In this document: positions 26,630-34,262 of the stretch, piece by piece
How positions within the stretch are numbered: position 1 is the stretch's first letter
How the letters are laid out: the number at the start of each line of letters is the position of its first letter
DNA from: an uncultured Roseburia sp.
GTDB taxonomy: Bacteria; Bacillota; Clostridia; Lachnospirales; Lachnospiraceae
Direction: 5' to 3'
Length of the DNA: 64,000 bases
Assembly (NCBI GenBank): GCA_945787015.1
Contig: CALZGM010000006.1
Location: forward strand, 62,001 to 126,000
The notes under the pieces: model-generated
Databases searched by the model: none
What the model was told of the DNA's origin: nothing
What the model saw: the letters and a program-made list of their open reading frames with translations, nothing else
Program-made: the position numbers and the translations under genes

Positions 26630-27257
26630 AGTAACTCTCCTCAATCTTTTTTAATGCAATTTTTACACTTACTATACTAAGTATCACTGCCAGCATGACG
26701 GATATCACAATCGTCGGATACCGATACAGTACCAAAAACTGTAATACACTTCCTTCCAAAGCCGCTGCCACAACAGCCAATATATAGTACACATTTAGGC
26801 TGTCAAAAAAACGGCCGACTATCACCATACCCATCGTTACTGCATAGGCAGATATCAATAATGCCGCCGGTATCAAAATAGCATCCATCCCTACCACCTG
26901 CGCAGGAAATAGCATCTGATAGGAAATGTGGTTTCCCAACATGACCACTGCTAATACCAGAAGCATCTGTATCATACCTCCTACTAAGGCATTTTTCATC
27001 ACCCATTCACCCCTTACGGAACCTTTCAAATATTCAAGATGAGACACTTCTTTCGCACAGATTCCGCCAAAGACCATATAATCAAGGATTAATTCAAGTG
27101 GCATTATAAAAAATATTGTCACAAAATATCCGGGAATCGCAAGCAAAAACGCAACCATATGCCCTAAAGCAATTCCAAAAACCGGAAGCACCAGAAATGC
27201 CAGAATCCGATAACCGGTTGAAGTAAATACAAAAAAGCTTTTTATTCTGTCCCTCAT
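26601..27257 (-). CDS. ABC-2 type membrane protein of a YtrA-regulated transporter (first permease)
   Basis: A 218-residue protein with six predicted helices (ILAFLVLPVFGIALGHMVAF, VVLAVVMLGNHI and others). It has no obvious relatives beyond small ABC-2 permeases. The start has GGAAGGAGAAAC upstream. It follows the ATPase gene by 23 bases and overlaps the second permease, so both probably form a heterodimer in the membrane. Confidence 0.8.
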   Translation of the reverse strand: MRDRIKSFFVFTSTGYRILAFLVLPVFGIALGHMVAFLLAIPGYFVTIFFIMPLELILDYMVFGGICAKEVSHLEYLKGSVRGEWVMKNALVGGMIQMLLVLAVVMLGNHISYQMLFPAQVVGMDAILIPAALLISAYAVTMGMVIVGRFFDSLNVYYILAVVAAALEGSVLQFLVLYRYPTIVISVMLAVILSIVSVKIALKKIEESYYDKTVADGN

Positions 27258-27280
27258 ATGTTTCTCCTTCCAAACGCCTA

Positions 27281-28168
27281 CTAATGCAGCTTTAAGGTGC
27301 TGTTTGCTTTCATCACGGCAACACTGATTTGGAATAGGGTTGGCACTTCTACCTGAATGTCCATACCGGCCAGTTTATCTAAATCTGCTGCAAGGCAGAT
27401 TCCCTCAAAGCCATAAGCATTTCCACTGAAGCTATACAAAATCTTTTCTGCAGCCTTAGCATCCTTTGCTTCGCCCTTTACCAGCACGTATTTCTCTTTT
27501 AAATCCTCAACAAAGCCTTCTTCTACGACATTTCCATGCTCTACAATAATGGCATAATCTGTTACATTTTCCATATCGGAAATATTATGGGTAGAAAACA
27601 GTACGCTCTTTTCCCCATTTCCTTCTGTTAAGTATTCACGAATGATTTCACACAGCTTATCGCGCATCAATGGATCCAATGGTGATGCCGGTTCATCTAA
27701 AATTAGGCAGTCGGTCTTTCTGGCTAAAACGGCCGCCAGCATCAGTTTTACTTTATTACCGTCAGATAAGTCATTTACTTTTTTCCCATTTACATGACGT
27801 TCTGTTGTCACACCAAGTTCCACACAAATATCCCAAAACTTTTCTTCGTCAAAGGTTTCAAATAAGAGGGAGCTGATTTCCTCTACCTGTTTTACATTCC
27901 AGTGCGGAAGAAAATAGTTGCCCGGTCCGGTATAACCAATACGCTCCTTTACTTTATCAACATCCTGTTCCTGCTCATCAAAATAGAACAGTTCTCCTTT
28001 ATAGTCCATACGGATTCCCGTCAGCATATTAATTAATGTGGTTTTACCTGCTCCGTTTTCTCCGATTAAAGCAGTTGCAAATCCCTTTGGAATATGAAGT
28101 TCCGGGACATCCAACTGAAATCCCTTATATTTTTTCTTTAAATTATTTCCTTTGATAACATCCTTCAT
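27281..28168 (-). CDS. ABC transporter ATP-binding protein (YtrB-like)
   Basis: A 295-residue ATPase. Walker A is ALIGENGAGKTTLINMLTG, the Q-loop is IGYTGPGNYFLPHW, the signature is the variant NDLSDGNKVKLML, Walker B is DCLILDEPASPLDP, and the switch His is LFSTHNISDME. About 75 C-terminal residues follow the ATPase core, as in YtrB/BcrA-type exporters. The start at 28168 is preceded by AAGGAG. It lies 32 bases after the GntR regulator and energises the two following permeases. Confidence 0.92.
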   Translation of the reverse strand: MKDVIKGNNLKKKYKGFQLDVPELHIPKGFATALIGENGAGKTTLINMLTGIRMDYKGELFYFDEQEQDVDKVKERIGYTGPGNYFLPHWNVKQVEEISSLLFETFDEEKFWDICVELGVTTERHVNGKKVNDLSDGNKVKLMLAAVLARKTDCLILDEPASPLDPLMRDKLCEIIREYLTEGNGEKSVLFSTHNISDMENVTDYAIIVEHGNVVEEGFVEDLKEKYVLVKGEAKDAKAAEKILYSFSGNAYGFEGICLAADLDKLAGMDIQVEVPTLFQISVAVMKANSTLKLH

Positions 28169-28200
28169 AACAATTCTCTCCTTTTCTACCGACACTCTAT

Positions 28201-28578
28201 TTATGCATCTTCTGACATCGCAATCAATGTTTTTAATGTTTCTACCAGTTCCTGTTCCTGCATTCCTGCAATTTTAGCTGCTGCAATCGCTTCCAACAGA
28301 GCAGATTCTACTTTTCTTAAATGCTGTTCCTTAAGCATCTCGGAATCCTGCGCATTTACATAAAAGCCTTTTCCCTGAGCGGCAGTCACTAATCCTTCCT
28401 CTGCCAGCTGCTCATATGCTTTCATAGTCGTAATCACGCTGATTTTTAAGTCCTTCGCCAAGCCCCTGATTGACGGGAGATATTCGCCCTGTTTTAACTT
28501 CCCTGACAGAATCTCTTCCTTTAGCTGTTCTGCAATCTGCTGATAAATCGGGACTCCGGAATTCTGTAAGATCTTCAA
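28201..28578 (-). CDS. GntR family regulator, YtrA subfamily
   Basis: A 125-residue regulator: an N-terminal winged helix (NSGVPIYQQIAEQLKEEIL, then GEYLPSIRGLAKDLKISVIT) and only a short helical tail, the hallmark of YtrA-type GntR proteins that head ABC exporter operons. I place the start at TTG (28578), which has AAGGAG eight bases upstream; the ATG at 28596 would put that ribosome site inside the gene. It probably represses its own operon through the inverted repeat spanning the promoter. Confidence 0.9.
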   Translation of the reverse strand: MKILQNSGVPIYQQIAEQLKEEILSGKLKQGEYLPSIRGLAKDLKISVITTMKAYEQLAEEGLVTAAQGKGFYVNAQDSEMLKEQHLRKVESALLEAIAAAKIAGMQEQELVETLKTLIAMSEDA

Positions 28579-28608
28579 ACTACATTCTCCTTCCATAACT
28601 GTTCATAC

Positions 28609-28652
28609 TGTTAATATTATCTGTTTATATGTTATATATACACTATTAACAG
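28609..28652. promoter_or_regulatory. Inverted repeat over the gntR promoter, candidate YtrA-type operator
   Basis: CTGTTAATA (28609-28617) and TATTAACAG (28644-28652) are perfect inverted arms 26 bases apart, covering the -10 and the transcription start of the promoter. A nested TGTTA/TAACA pair lies closer in. Binding of the GntR dimer here would block the operon until an inducer releases it. Confidence 0.6.
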
Positions 28653-28663
28653 ATAGGTGTCAA
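28635..28663 (-). promoter_or_regulatory. Promoter of the gntR-ABC operon
   Basis: On the minus strand, TTGACA (28658-28663) and TATATA (28635-28640) are separated by exactly 17 bases, a near-consensus housekeeping promoter. It lies about 57 bases upstream of the start of the GntR gene and only 17 bases from the left end of the inverted-repeat element. Confidence 0.8.
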
Positions 28664-28679
28664 TACTTTTTTATAAAAT

Positions 28680-28858
28680 AGATATTTAGTACAAAATTTA
28701 ATTTGAATTCTTTTTCGCTTTCTCGCATTATATCTGCGGAATTTATGCCGTCAAGGTCGAGCAAAAGTGCTACGCAACCTTGACGGCATTAAGTTCCGCA
28801 GATACGATATGAACAAGCGAAAAAAGGAATTAGTTTGCCGGCGAAAAGCCGGCATCTG
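28680..28858. repeat. Left ~179-bp inverted repeat, itself a long hairpin
   Basis: This copy matches the reverse complement of 29637-29814 at about 89% by eye, with about 20 differences and one indel. Inside it the two halves pair with each other. The arm running from about 28707 to 28757 (ending ATGCCGTCAAGGT) pairs with the arm starting at 28777 (ACCTTGACGGCAT), around a loop that has a small AGCA/TGCT stem. The inner end carries a GC-rich mini-hairpin, GCCGGCGAAAAGCCGGC (28838-28854). Confidence 0.85.
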
Positions 28859-29636
28859 TGCTATTTCATAGAACTACATTTGTGGATTATATTTTTGGCA
28901 TAGAATGAAGTTATTCTCATCTAATGCCTAAAAAACTCTCCTTTTTAGGCAACAAATACTTCAATTCTCTCTCAGTGCCTAAAAATTTAAACAAAGCTGC
29001 TTTTTTTCTAATAAAATTCTGCTTTTTTCGGCACAGAACGCAAAAGAACATCTCCAGTGCCTAAAAAGGCAATAATTTCACTCCTCAGAGGAGAAAATTA
29101 TACATAACAGGCTGCTATGTCTCGAAAGATATTTTTGGAAAGATAGCTTATAGATTTGGTTGACATAATGTTTCAAACTCTATAAAGTTGAAAAAATGCC
29201 GGCTTTCGCCGGCGTTTTGGACCTCTAAAATGCTCAATTCTAGACAAATTATAATAATTTTATTTGTCTATACCCCATATTTTATAAATATTGGGGTATA
29301 ACTAGTTCAATTTAGTGAAAAATCCCCCAGGCGATTTTATATTATATCCGTACAGAATAGAATATGAATTTTAATATATCTATCAATTATATGGATATCT
29401 GTTATCCTAATAATAACAATGCCAGAACAAGCAACTTACTGTTTTACTTAAAAAAGCCGTGATGAAAGCAGTAAAATATTAACTTGAAATTGAAACATTT
29501 CAGATTTATTACTGCTCATCAAACAAAAAGGCAATATAAGCAATAAAGTGCAAGAAAACAATTAGAAAAATGGCAAAAAAATACTGCACGGTCTTACAAA
29601 AAACGAAGTCAGGCAGTATACGCAATTATATATGAG
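28859..29636. other. Gene-free, structured core between the inverted repeats
   Basis: No open frame above about 60 codons is present in any frame. The AT-rich core holds several hairpins: GCCTAAAAAA/TTTTTAGGC (28926-28950), CTCCTC/GAGGAG (29081-29093), GCCGGC-type (29199-29213), TAGACAAAT/ATTTGTCTA (29241-29270) and TATACCCCA/TGGGGTATA (29269-29300). The motif TGCCTAAAAA occurs three times (28925, 28976, 29058). A promoter-like TTGACA...TATAAA pair (29160-29186, 15-base spacer) points right, just before the GCCGGC hairpin. It could encode a structured RNA or be the cargo of a non-autonomous element; neither is shown. Confidence 0.5.
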
Positions 29637-29814
29637 CAGATGCCGGTTTTCGCCGGCAAACCAATTCCTTTTTTCGCTTGTTTACAATGTATCTGCAGGA
29701 ATTAATGCCGTCAAGGTTGCGCAGCACTTTTACTTGACCTTGACGGCATTAATTCTGCAGATATAATTTAAGAAAGCGAAAAAGAATTCAAATCAAATTC
29801 TGTACTAAATACCT
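29637..29814. repeat. Right ~178-bp inverted repeat, overlapping the 3' end of the yfhO-like gene
   Basis: The reverse complement of the left copy (28680-28858). It too folds on itself: AATTAATGCCGTCAAGGT (29701-29718) pairs with ACCTTGACGGCATTAATT (29737-29754). Where the stem differs from the left copy, CTGCGG/CCGCAG has become CTGCAG/CTGCAG, a paired change that keeps the stem. The outer end supplies the last eight or nine codons and the stop of the yfhO-like gene (stop 29788-29790). Confidence 0.85.
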
Positions 29815-32322
29815 CTTAATACCAATTGTAATTATAAATGCCAACAAACACCCTATTGAAATCACCGCACCCAGTCGTAATCCCGGTGTCTCATAATGTA
29901 ATGCAATGGTATGCTCTCCCTCTTCCAGGTATGTGGAAATAAAGGCTTCTGCAAAAACATCCGGCTCCCGCTCTTTGCCATCCATATAAAGCGTCCAACC
30001 ATCCTCGTTGGCAATAGAAATCACAAGATATCCCGGTTCTGTTACTTCTATCGTGCCTTCGATTTTTGTTGTATCATTCTTCGTAAGCTGCATCGTCTGG
30101 CGGTTTAAAGTCTGATAGGCCGCTTCAACTGCATCAAGATTTAGTCTGTAAGCCTGCGCCTTCAAGATTGCTTCCGATGTATTCTTAATGGAAACCACAT
30201 CCCCTGCATGTACATATCCCAAATCCAACACATAATTGTGGGATACTTTACTGAAATCTTTTGTTCTGCCGTCGCTTACTTCTTCTGTCAGACTGCCTAT
30301 ATCCGTTTTTCCATAAGAAGCAAATAAATAACCATCCGTTTCTGCTTCAATCGTTGTCACACCGCTTTCATTCACGCAGGAAATCGGCTCCAACATAGAG
30401 CCTGTAGCGCCTAATAAAGTAGCAAGATTATTAATATTGGTAATATCTCCATTGTCCTTATATTCCCAGTTTTCTGCCACATAAGAAGGAACGATATACC
30501 CCAATGGTAGAGAATAGGTGTTTTCATATAAATAGACATCACCGCTCTTTGCAACATGCGAACGCAGAGGACTTTCCTCCGATGCGTTATCTGCAAGGAT
30601 ATATTTTACAGATAGCATCGCAGAAAATACCGGTGTGGCACCGTTATAGCAGTAAAAATTCTTACCACCTTCCATTCCCATGCGCTGATAAATATGACTC
30701 ACATCCAGATTCATAAGAGAAGAAAACTGCGTTGCAGACGGAAATCCGTAAAAAGCCGAATCATTTTTCGTTCTTCGCTCCAACTGCTCTACCCGGTAAA
30801 AAACCGCGCCAGTTTTACTTTCTTCCAGTTCCTTTTGCTTCGCGACAGAAAGCAGGTATTCATAATCCTGATACCCTTCCATATAACCGGTACGGCTTGT
30901 CGTTCCTAAGCCTTCGATATCAAAATGAACCGTCACTTCCGTCAGCATTAATAGGAAAAGAGAAAAGCTCATCAGCTTACGCATGTTACGGTTTCCCAAA
31001 ACCATCACAACCATAATCAAGGCATAACAGCATAGAAAAATAGCTGTTATATCAAAACGGTCAAAGCCTGCTCCTAAGAAATGGATTCCGGCGTCTGCCG
31101 CCTCCGTTACCATCTCTGCTGCTTCCGCTTCTTCTGCTGCCTCCAACTGACTGCAGGCATAATAGCCTGCAAATAAAAATGCGAAATCCGCTATCAATGC
31201 GACACCGACATGCCACAGTTTCGTTTCTTTCCGGTGCAGATATACTTCATAGCAAAGTACCAGCAGTAAAAACATATAAAGGAAGGACTGCCTGCCCGGT
31301 AAAGCCTCCGGGAAATGGAAACCGTGCCAGATAAAATCCAGCATATTATTGGCAAAGCTCACCACAAAAAAAGCGACCAACAGTACTCTTTTCACCTTCT
31401 TCTTCCAGGAAATACCTCCATTTAAAAGATAGAGCACAAAAAACATAAGTACAAACACACCGCAATAAAGATTCGGCCAGTGGTCACGTCCTGTGGTATA
31501 GCTTTCACTAAGCATTAGATGTCTGCTAAGCTCCGCCATAATGTTAAAATACCATTCCATTGTTTTTGGAAAGCTTCCATTTCCTGAACCTGTCACGCCT
31601 AAAATCATGGCTTCCGGTATAATTAAAATTGCACCGCATCCACCTGCCAGAAGCGAATACCAGCCAAAGCGAAGAATTGCCTTGCTTTTCCCCTGCCTGC
31701 ACTCCAAAAACAGAATGATAAAATAAAGAATCAGAAAAATACAAATGGTAATTGCTATATAATAATTTGAAAGAATTGCCACCGCCAGCGTCACAAAATA
31801 AAGGCTGCATCTGCCCTCTTTTACCAACCGCTCCAATCCCAGAACAATCAATGGAAGCAGTACAAGACAATCCGTCCACATGATATTCCAGGAATAAGCT
31901 GCCATATAGCCGGACAATGCATAAGCCGTCGCAAAAATACTGATGGCCAACCGGTTCACATGATAATGGCACTTCAGATAATAAGCAAAGGTCAGACCAC
32001 ATAACGCAAACTTAAGCAGTGTTAAAATGGTCATAAATTCAATTACAAAGCCTTTCGGGCATAACAAGAGCAGCCAGTTTAACGGACTGGCTAGATAGTA
32101 AGCGTATAAGGTTACAAAGTCTGCTCCCAGACCAATATCAAATGAATAAAGCAAGCTTTCGCCACTTTTTATTTTTTCCATCAATTCAGTGAAAAATGGG
32201 CAGTATTGATGATACATATCCACCTGTAAAATACTCCGCTCACCGAACGGATACACCCCATGGTCGATGCATACTGCAAGCGCAATCACAAGCGGTATCA
32301 TAAATGCCATAATAAGCGGCAT
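29788..32322 (-). CDS. YfhO family multi-pass membrane protein (bactoprenol/LTA glycosylation type)
   Basis: An 844-residue protein with about twelve transmembrane helices and a large outer domain before a final helix (LGAVISIGCLLAFIITIGI). The N-terminal DMYHQYCPFFTELMEKIKSGESLLYSFDIG and GYMAAYSWNIMWTD patterns are typical of YfhO, a GT-C-like protein implicated in lipoteichoic acid glycosylation. ATG 32322 has GGAAGG upstream; the open frame to 32433 would overlap the LtaS-like gene. The C-terminal residues RYLVQNLI come from the right inverted repeat, so the original tail may have been replaced. It forms a pair with the LtaS-like gene 49 bases upstream. Confidence 0.88.
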   Translation of the reverse strand: MPLIMAFMIPLVIALAVCIDHGVYPFGERSILQVDMYHQYCPFFTELMEKIKSGESLLYSFDIGLGADFVTLYAYYLASPLNWLLLLCPKGFVIEFMTILTLLKFALCGLTFAYYLKCHYHVNRLAISIFATAYALSGYMAAYSWNIMWTDCLVLLPLIVLGLERLVKEGRCSLYFVTLAVAILSNYYIAITICIFLILYFIILFLECRQGKSKAILRFGWYSLLAGGCGAILIIPEAMILGVTGSGNGSFPKTMEWYFNIMAELSRHLMLSESYTTGRDHWPNLYCGVFVLMFFVLYLLNGGISWKKKVKRVLLVAFFVVSFANNMLDFIWHGFHFPEALPGRQSFLYMFLLLVLCYEVYLHRKETKLWHVGVALIADFAFLFAGYYACSQLEAAEEAEAAEMVTEAADAGIHFLGAGFDRFDITAIFLCCYALIMVVMVLGNRNMRKLMSFSLFLLMLTEVTVHFDIEGLGTTSRTGYMEGYQDYEYLLSVAKQKELEESKTGAVFYRVEQLERRTKNDSAFYGFPSATQFSSLMNLDVSHIYQRMGMEGGKNFYCYNGATPVFSAMLSVKYILADNASEESPLRSHVAKSGDVYLYENTYSLPLGYIVPSYVAENWEYKDNGDITNINNLATLLGATGSMLEPISCVNESGVTTIEAETDGYLFASYGKTDIGSLTEEVSDGRTKDFSKVSHNYVLDLGYVHAGDVVSIKNTSEAILKAQAYRLNLDAVEAAYQTLNRQTMQLTKNDTTKIEGTIEVTEPGYLVISIANEDGWTLYMDGKEREPDVFAEAFISTYLEEGEHTIALHYETPGLRLGAVISIGCLLAFIITIGIKRYLVQNLI

Positions 32323-32371
32323 GTGTTCCTTCCATTTTTCCCGGTTGACACGTTCCTTCCCTTTCAACTCT

Positions 32372-34165
32372 TTACTCCTCAAACAATTGATAATACTGCA
32401 ATTTCTGATAGTCAAGCAGTCCTTCTTTTTCATCCTTTACACCGCCTTTTGTTCCATCAGCCTTTTGTACCTGCATCGCTGAAACAATCGGATAAGTTTT
32501 ACTTAGCTCCATCAAAAAACTCTGGTAAGCCGGAAGCGGAATCTCTGCCAGTTCAAGTACCCTTGCACCCAGATAATTTAAACTGGTGTCTGCCTCTGTT
32601 TCTTCAATATCATAATTCGCCCAAATCACATACGGCACCTCATAGCGCATCTGTAATTCTTCCTCTGTCAAATCAGCGGCCCTCTTTCCATTCAGCTTCA
32701 GGAGCGGTCCGGCAACCGCATCATTTGGCTGATGGTCGCCAAAAAAGACAATCAGCGTTTTCTCCTCCTGTTCGGCAAAATAAGATACCAGCTTTTCCAA
32801 AGCTGCATCCGAACGTTTGATAAGAGACAAATACTGTTCAACCGAAATGTTGGTGGTTCCAGCCACCGTAATATCCGGCTTAAAATTCGTATATTCTTCT
32901 GTATAGCCTCCGTGATTCTGCATTGTCACCTGAAAAACAAATAATGGCGTATCTTCCTCTTTTGCTTCATACAATTCGATGATTTTATCCACACAGGCAT
33001 CATCGCTGATATAGGAACGCAGCTTATTCGTTTTCTCATATTCATCAATAAAAATACTTCTTTCAAATCCCAGCAATGGATAAATTTCATCTCGCTCCCA
33101 TCCGCTTGCATAATACGGATGTGTAGCAATGGTCTGATAGCCAAGACTCTTTAAATAAGCCGGAATTGCAGACAGTTCTTTTGTAATATACTGTTGGTAC
33201 GGAATACTTCCCTGTGGCAGAAAAGCCATTGTATTTCCTGTTAAAAACTCAAACTCGGAATTTGCTGTATTACCGCCGCAGACTGACACCTGCAAATTCC
33301 CGGTAATCGTATTTTCTTCCCCATTTTGTAATTTATGTACAAATGGCATATAATCTTCACTTGCCTGAAATTCCCCTACAGATGCCATATCTGAAAAGGC
33401 TTCATCCATAATGACAATAATATTTGGCCGCTCGTTTGCTACGCTATTTCCTGCCGTGTCACTACTCTCATAACTAGATAGCAGCGCCTCTGCTTCCTCC
33501 TTCTCATAGCCCTGCGGAACGTCAATTGACATGTATGCCAGATTCATGGCAAAGGTCACTGCCATCCCATTTACCTTCGTCATATGAGCCGGTGTAAATA
33601 AGAATGGATACAAATAATTCTTCGCCTGGAATTCTTCATCCTGTAACTTTCCGACAAAACTATTTAATGCCAACGCTAAAGCCAATACAGGCAATAAACG
33701 CTGCAACAGTACTTTTTTATTAATCGGAAATAATGGCAGCTTCCATTTTACAAAATGAAGTCCCGCAAACAATGTCACAAAAAGGATGGTAACCACAATC
33801 ATCCGAGAATCCGGCGTCATATCATAATTATTGGCAACACTTGCTGCCGTCTTTAAGGAATAAATATCCCACGGCACAATTGGATTGGTTCGAAACTTCA
33901 CTACGTAGGTATCCGCGATGCCATAAATCATAGCCATAACAAGCTCAATCCTCAGAGCAAAACGAGCACTTCCGATTACAAAAAAGAAGAGCCAGCCAAT
34001 CAGCTCAAATAACAAAATATTAAACCACAGAGCCTTTGTACGAATCTCTGTAAATGGATTTCTTCTATAAAATTCCATCAGAATAAAAGCCATTGCCGGA
34101 ACAATAAGTAATGCTAAAATAGCGGTTAACCGGTCCGGTTGTAATTGTTTTTTATCTATTTTCAT
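32372..34165 (-). CDS. LtaS-like sulfatase-domain membrane protein
   Basis: A 597-residue protein with four or five N-terminal helices and an extracellular alkaline phosphatase/sulfatase domain. Active-site motifs are IIVIMDEAFSD, VCGGNTANSEFEFLTG with the nucleophile Thr, ATHPYYASGWERDEIYPLLG and LIVFFGDHQPND. LtaS-type enzymes transfer glycerol-phosphate from phosphatidylglycerol to build lipoteichoic acid. The start at 34165 has GGAG seven bases upstream; the frame to 34216 runs into a terminator hairpin. It lies directly upstream of the yfhO-like gene, which fits a joint role in envelope polymer synthesis. Confidence 0.92.
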   Translation of the reverse strand: MKIDKKQLQPDRLTAILALLIVPAMAFILMEFYRRNPFTEIRTKALWFNILLFELIGWLFFFVIGSARFALRIELVMAMIYGIADTYVVKFRTNPIVPWDIYSLKTAASVANNYDMTPDSRMIVVTILFVTLFAGLHFVKWKLPLFPINKKVLLQRLLPVLALALALNSFVGKLQDEEFQAKNYLYPFLFTPAHMTKVNGMAVTFAMNLAYMSIDVPQGYEKEEAEALLSSYESSDTAGNSVANERPNIIVIMDEAFSDMASVGEFQASEDYMPFVHKLQNGEENTITGNLQVSVCGGNTANSEFEFLTGNTMAFLPQGSIPYQQYITKELSAIPAYLKSLGYQTIATHPYYASGWERDEIYPLLGFERSIFIDEYEKTNKLRSYISDDACVDKIIELYEAKEEDTPLFVFQVTMQNHGGYTEEYTNFKPDITVAGTTNISVEQYLSLIKRSDAALEKLVSYFAEQEEKTLIVFFGDHQPNDAVAGPLLKLNGKRAADLTEEELQMRYEVPYVIWANYDIEETEADTSLNYLGARVLELAEIPLPAYQSFLMELSKTYPIVSAMQVQKADGTKGGVKDEKEGLLDYQKLQYYQLFEE

Positions 34166-34180
34166 TAATTTTCTCCACTT

Positions 34181-34222
34181 AAAAAAGGATGTGCAAAACA
34201 TTAAGTATTTTAGCACATCCTT
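34181..34222 (-). terminator. Rho-independent terminator after the large phosphorylase gene
   Basis: Perfect 10-bp arms, AAGGATGTGC (34185-34194) and GCACATCCTT (34213-34222). On the minus strand the stem is followed by a U-run (34181-34186). It ends the message of the beta-glucan phosphorylases and lies just 16 bases upstream of the LtaS-like start. Confidence 0.85.
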
Positions 34223-34262
34223 CTTCGGTTTTAAATCTCTTTCACATAAAATTCATGAATTC

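Noticed and set aside
28680..29814. Ordinary insertion sequence or group II intron
   Set aside because: No transposase or reverse transcriptase frame exists even in fragments, and no target-site duplication could be seen outside the repeats (flanks ATAAAAT and CTTAATA differ).
32260..32820. 186-codon plus-strand frame over the ltaS/yfhO junction
   Set aside because: It lies antisense to two well-supported genes, has low complexity and no ribosome site.
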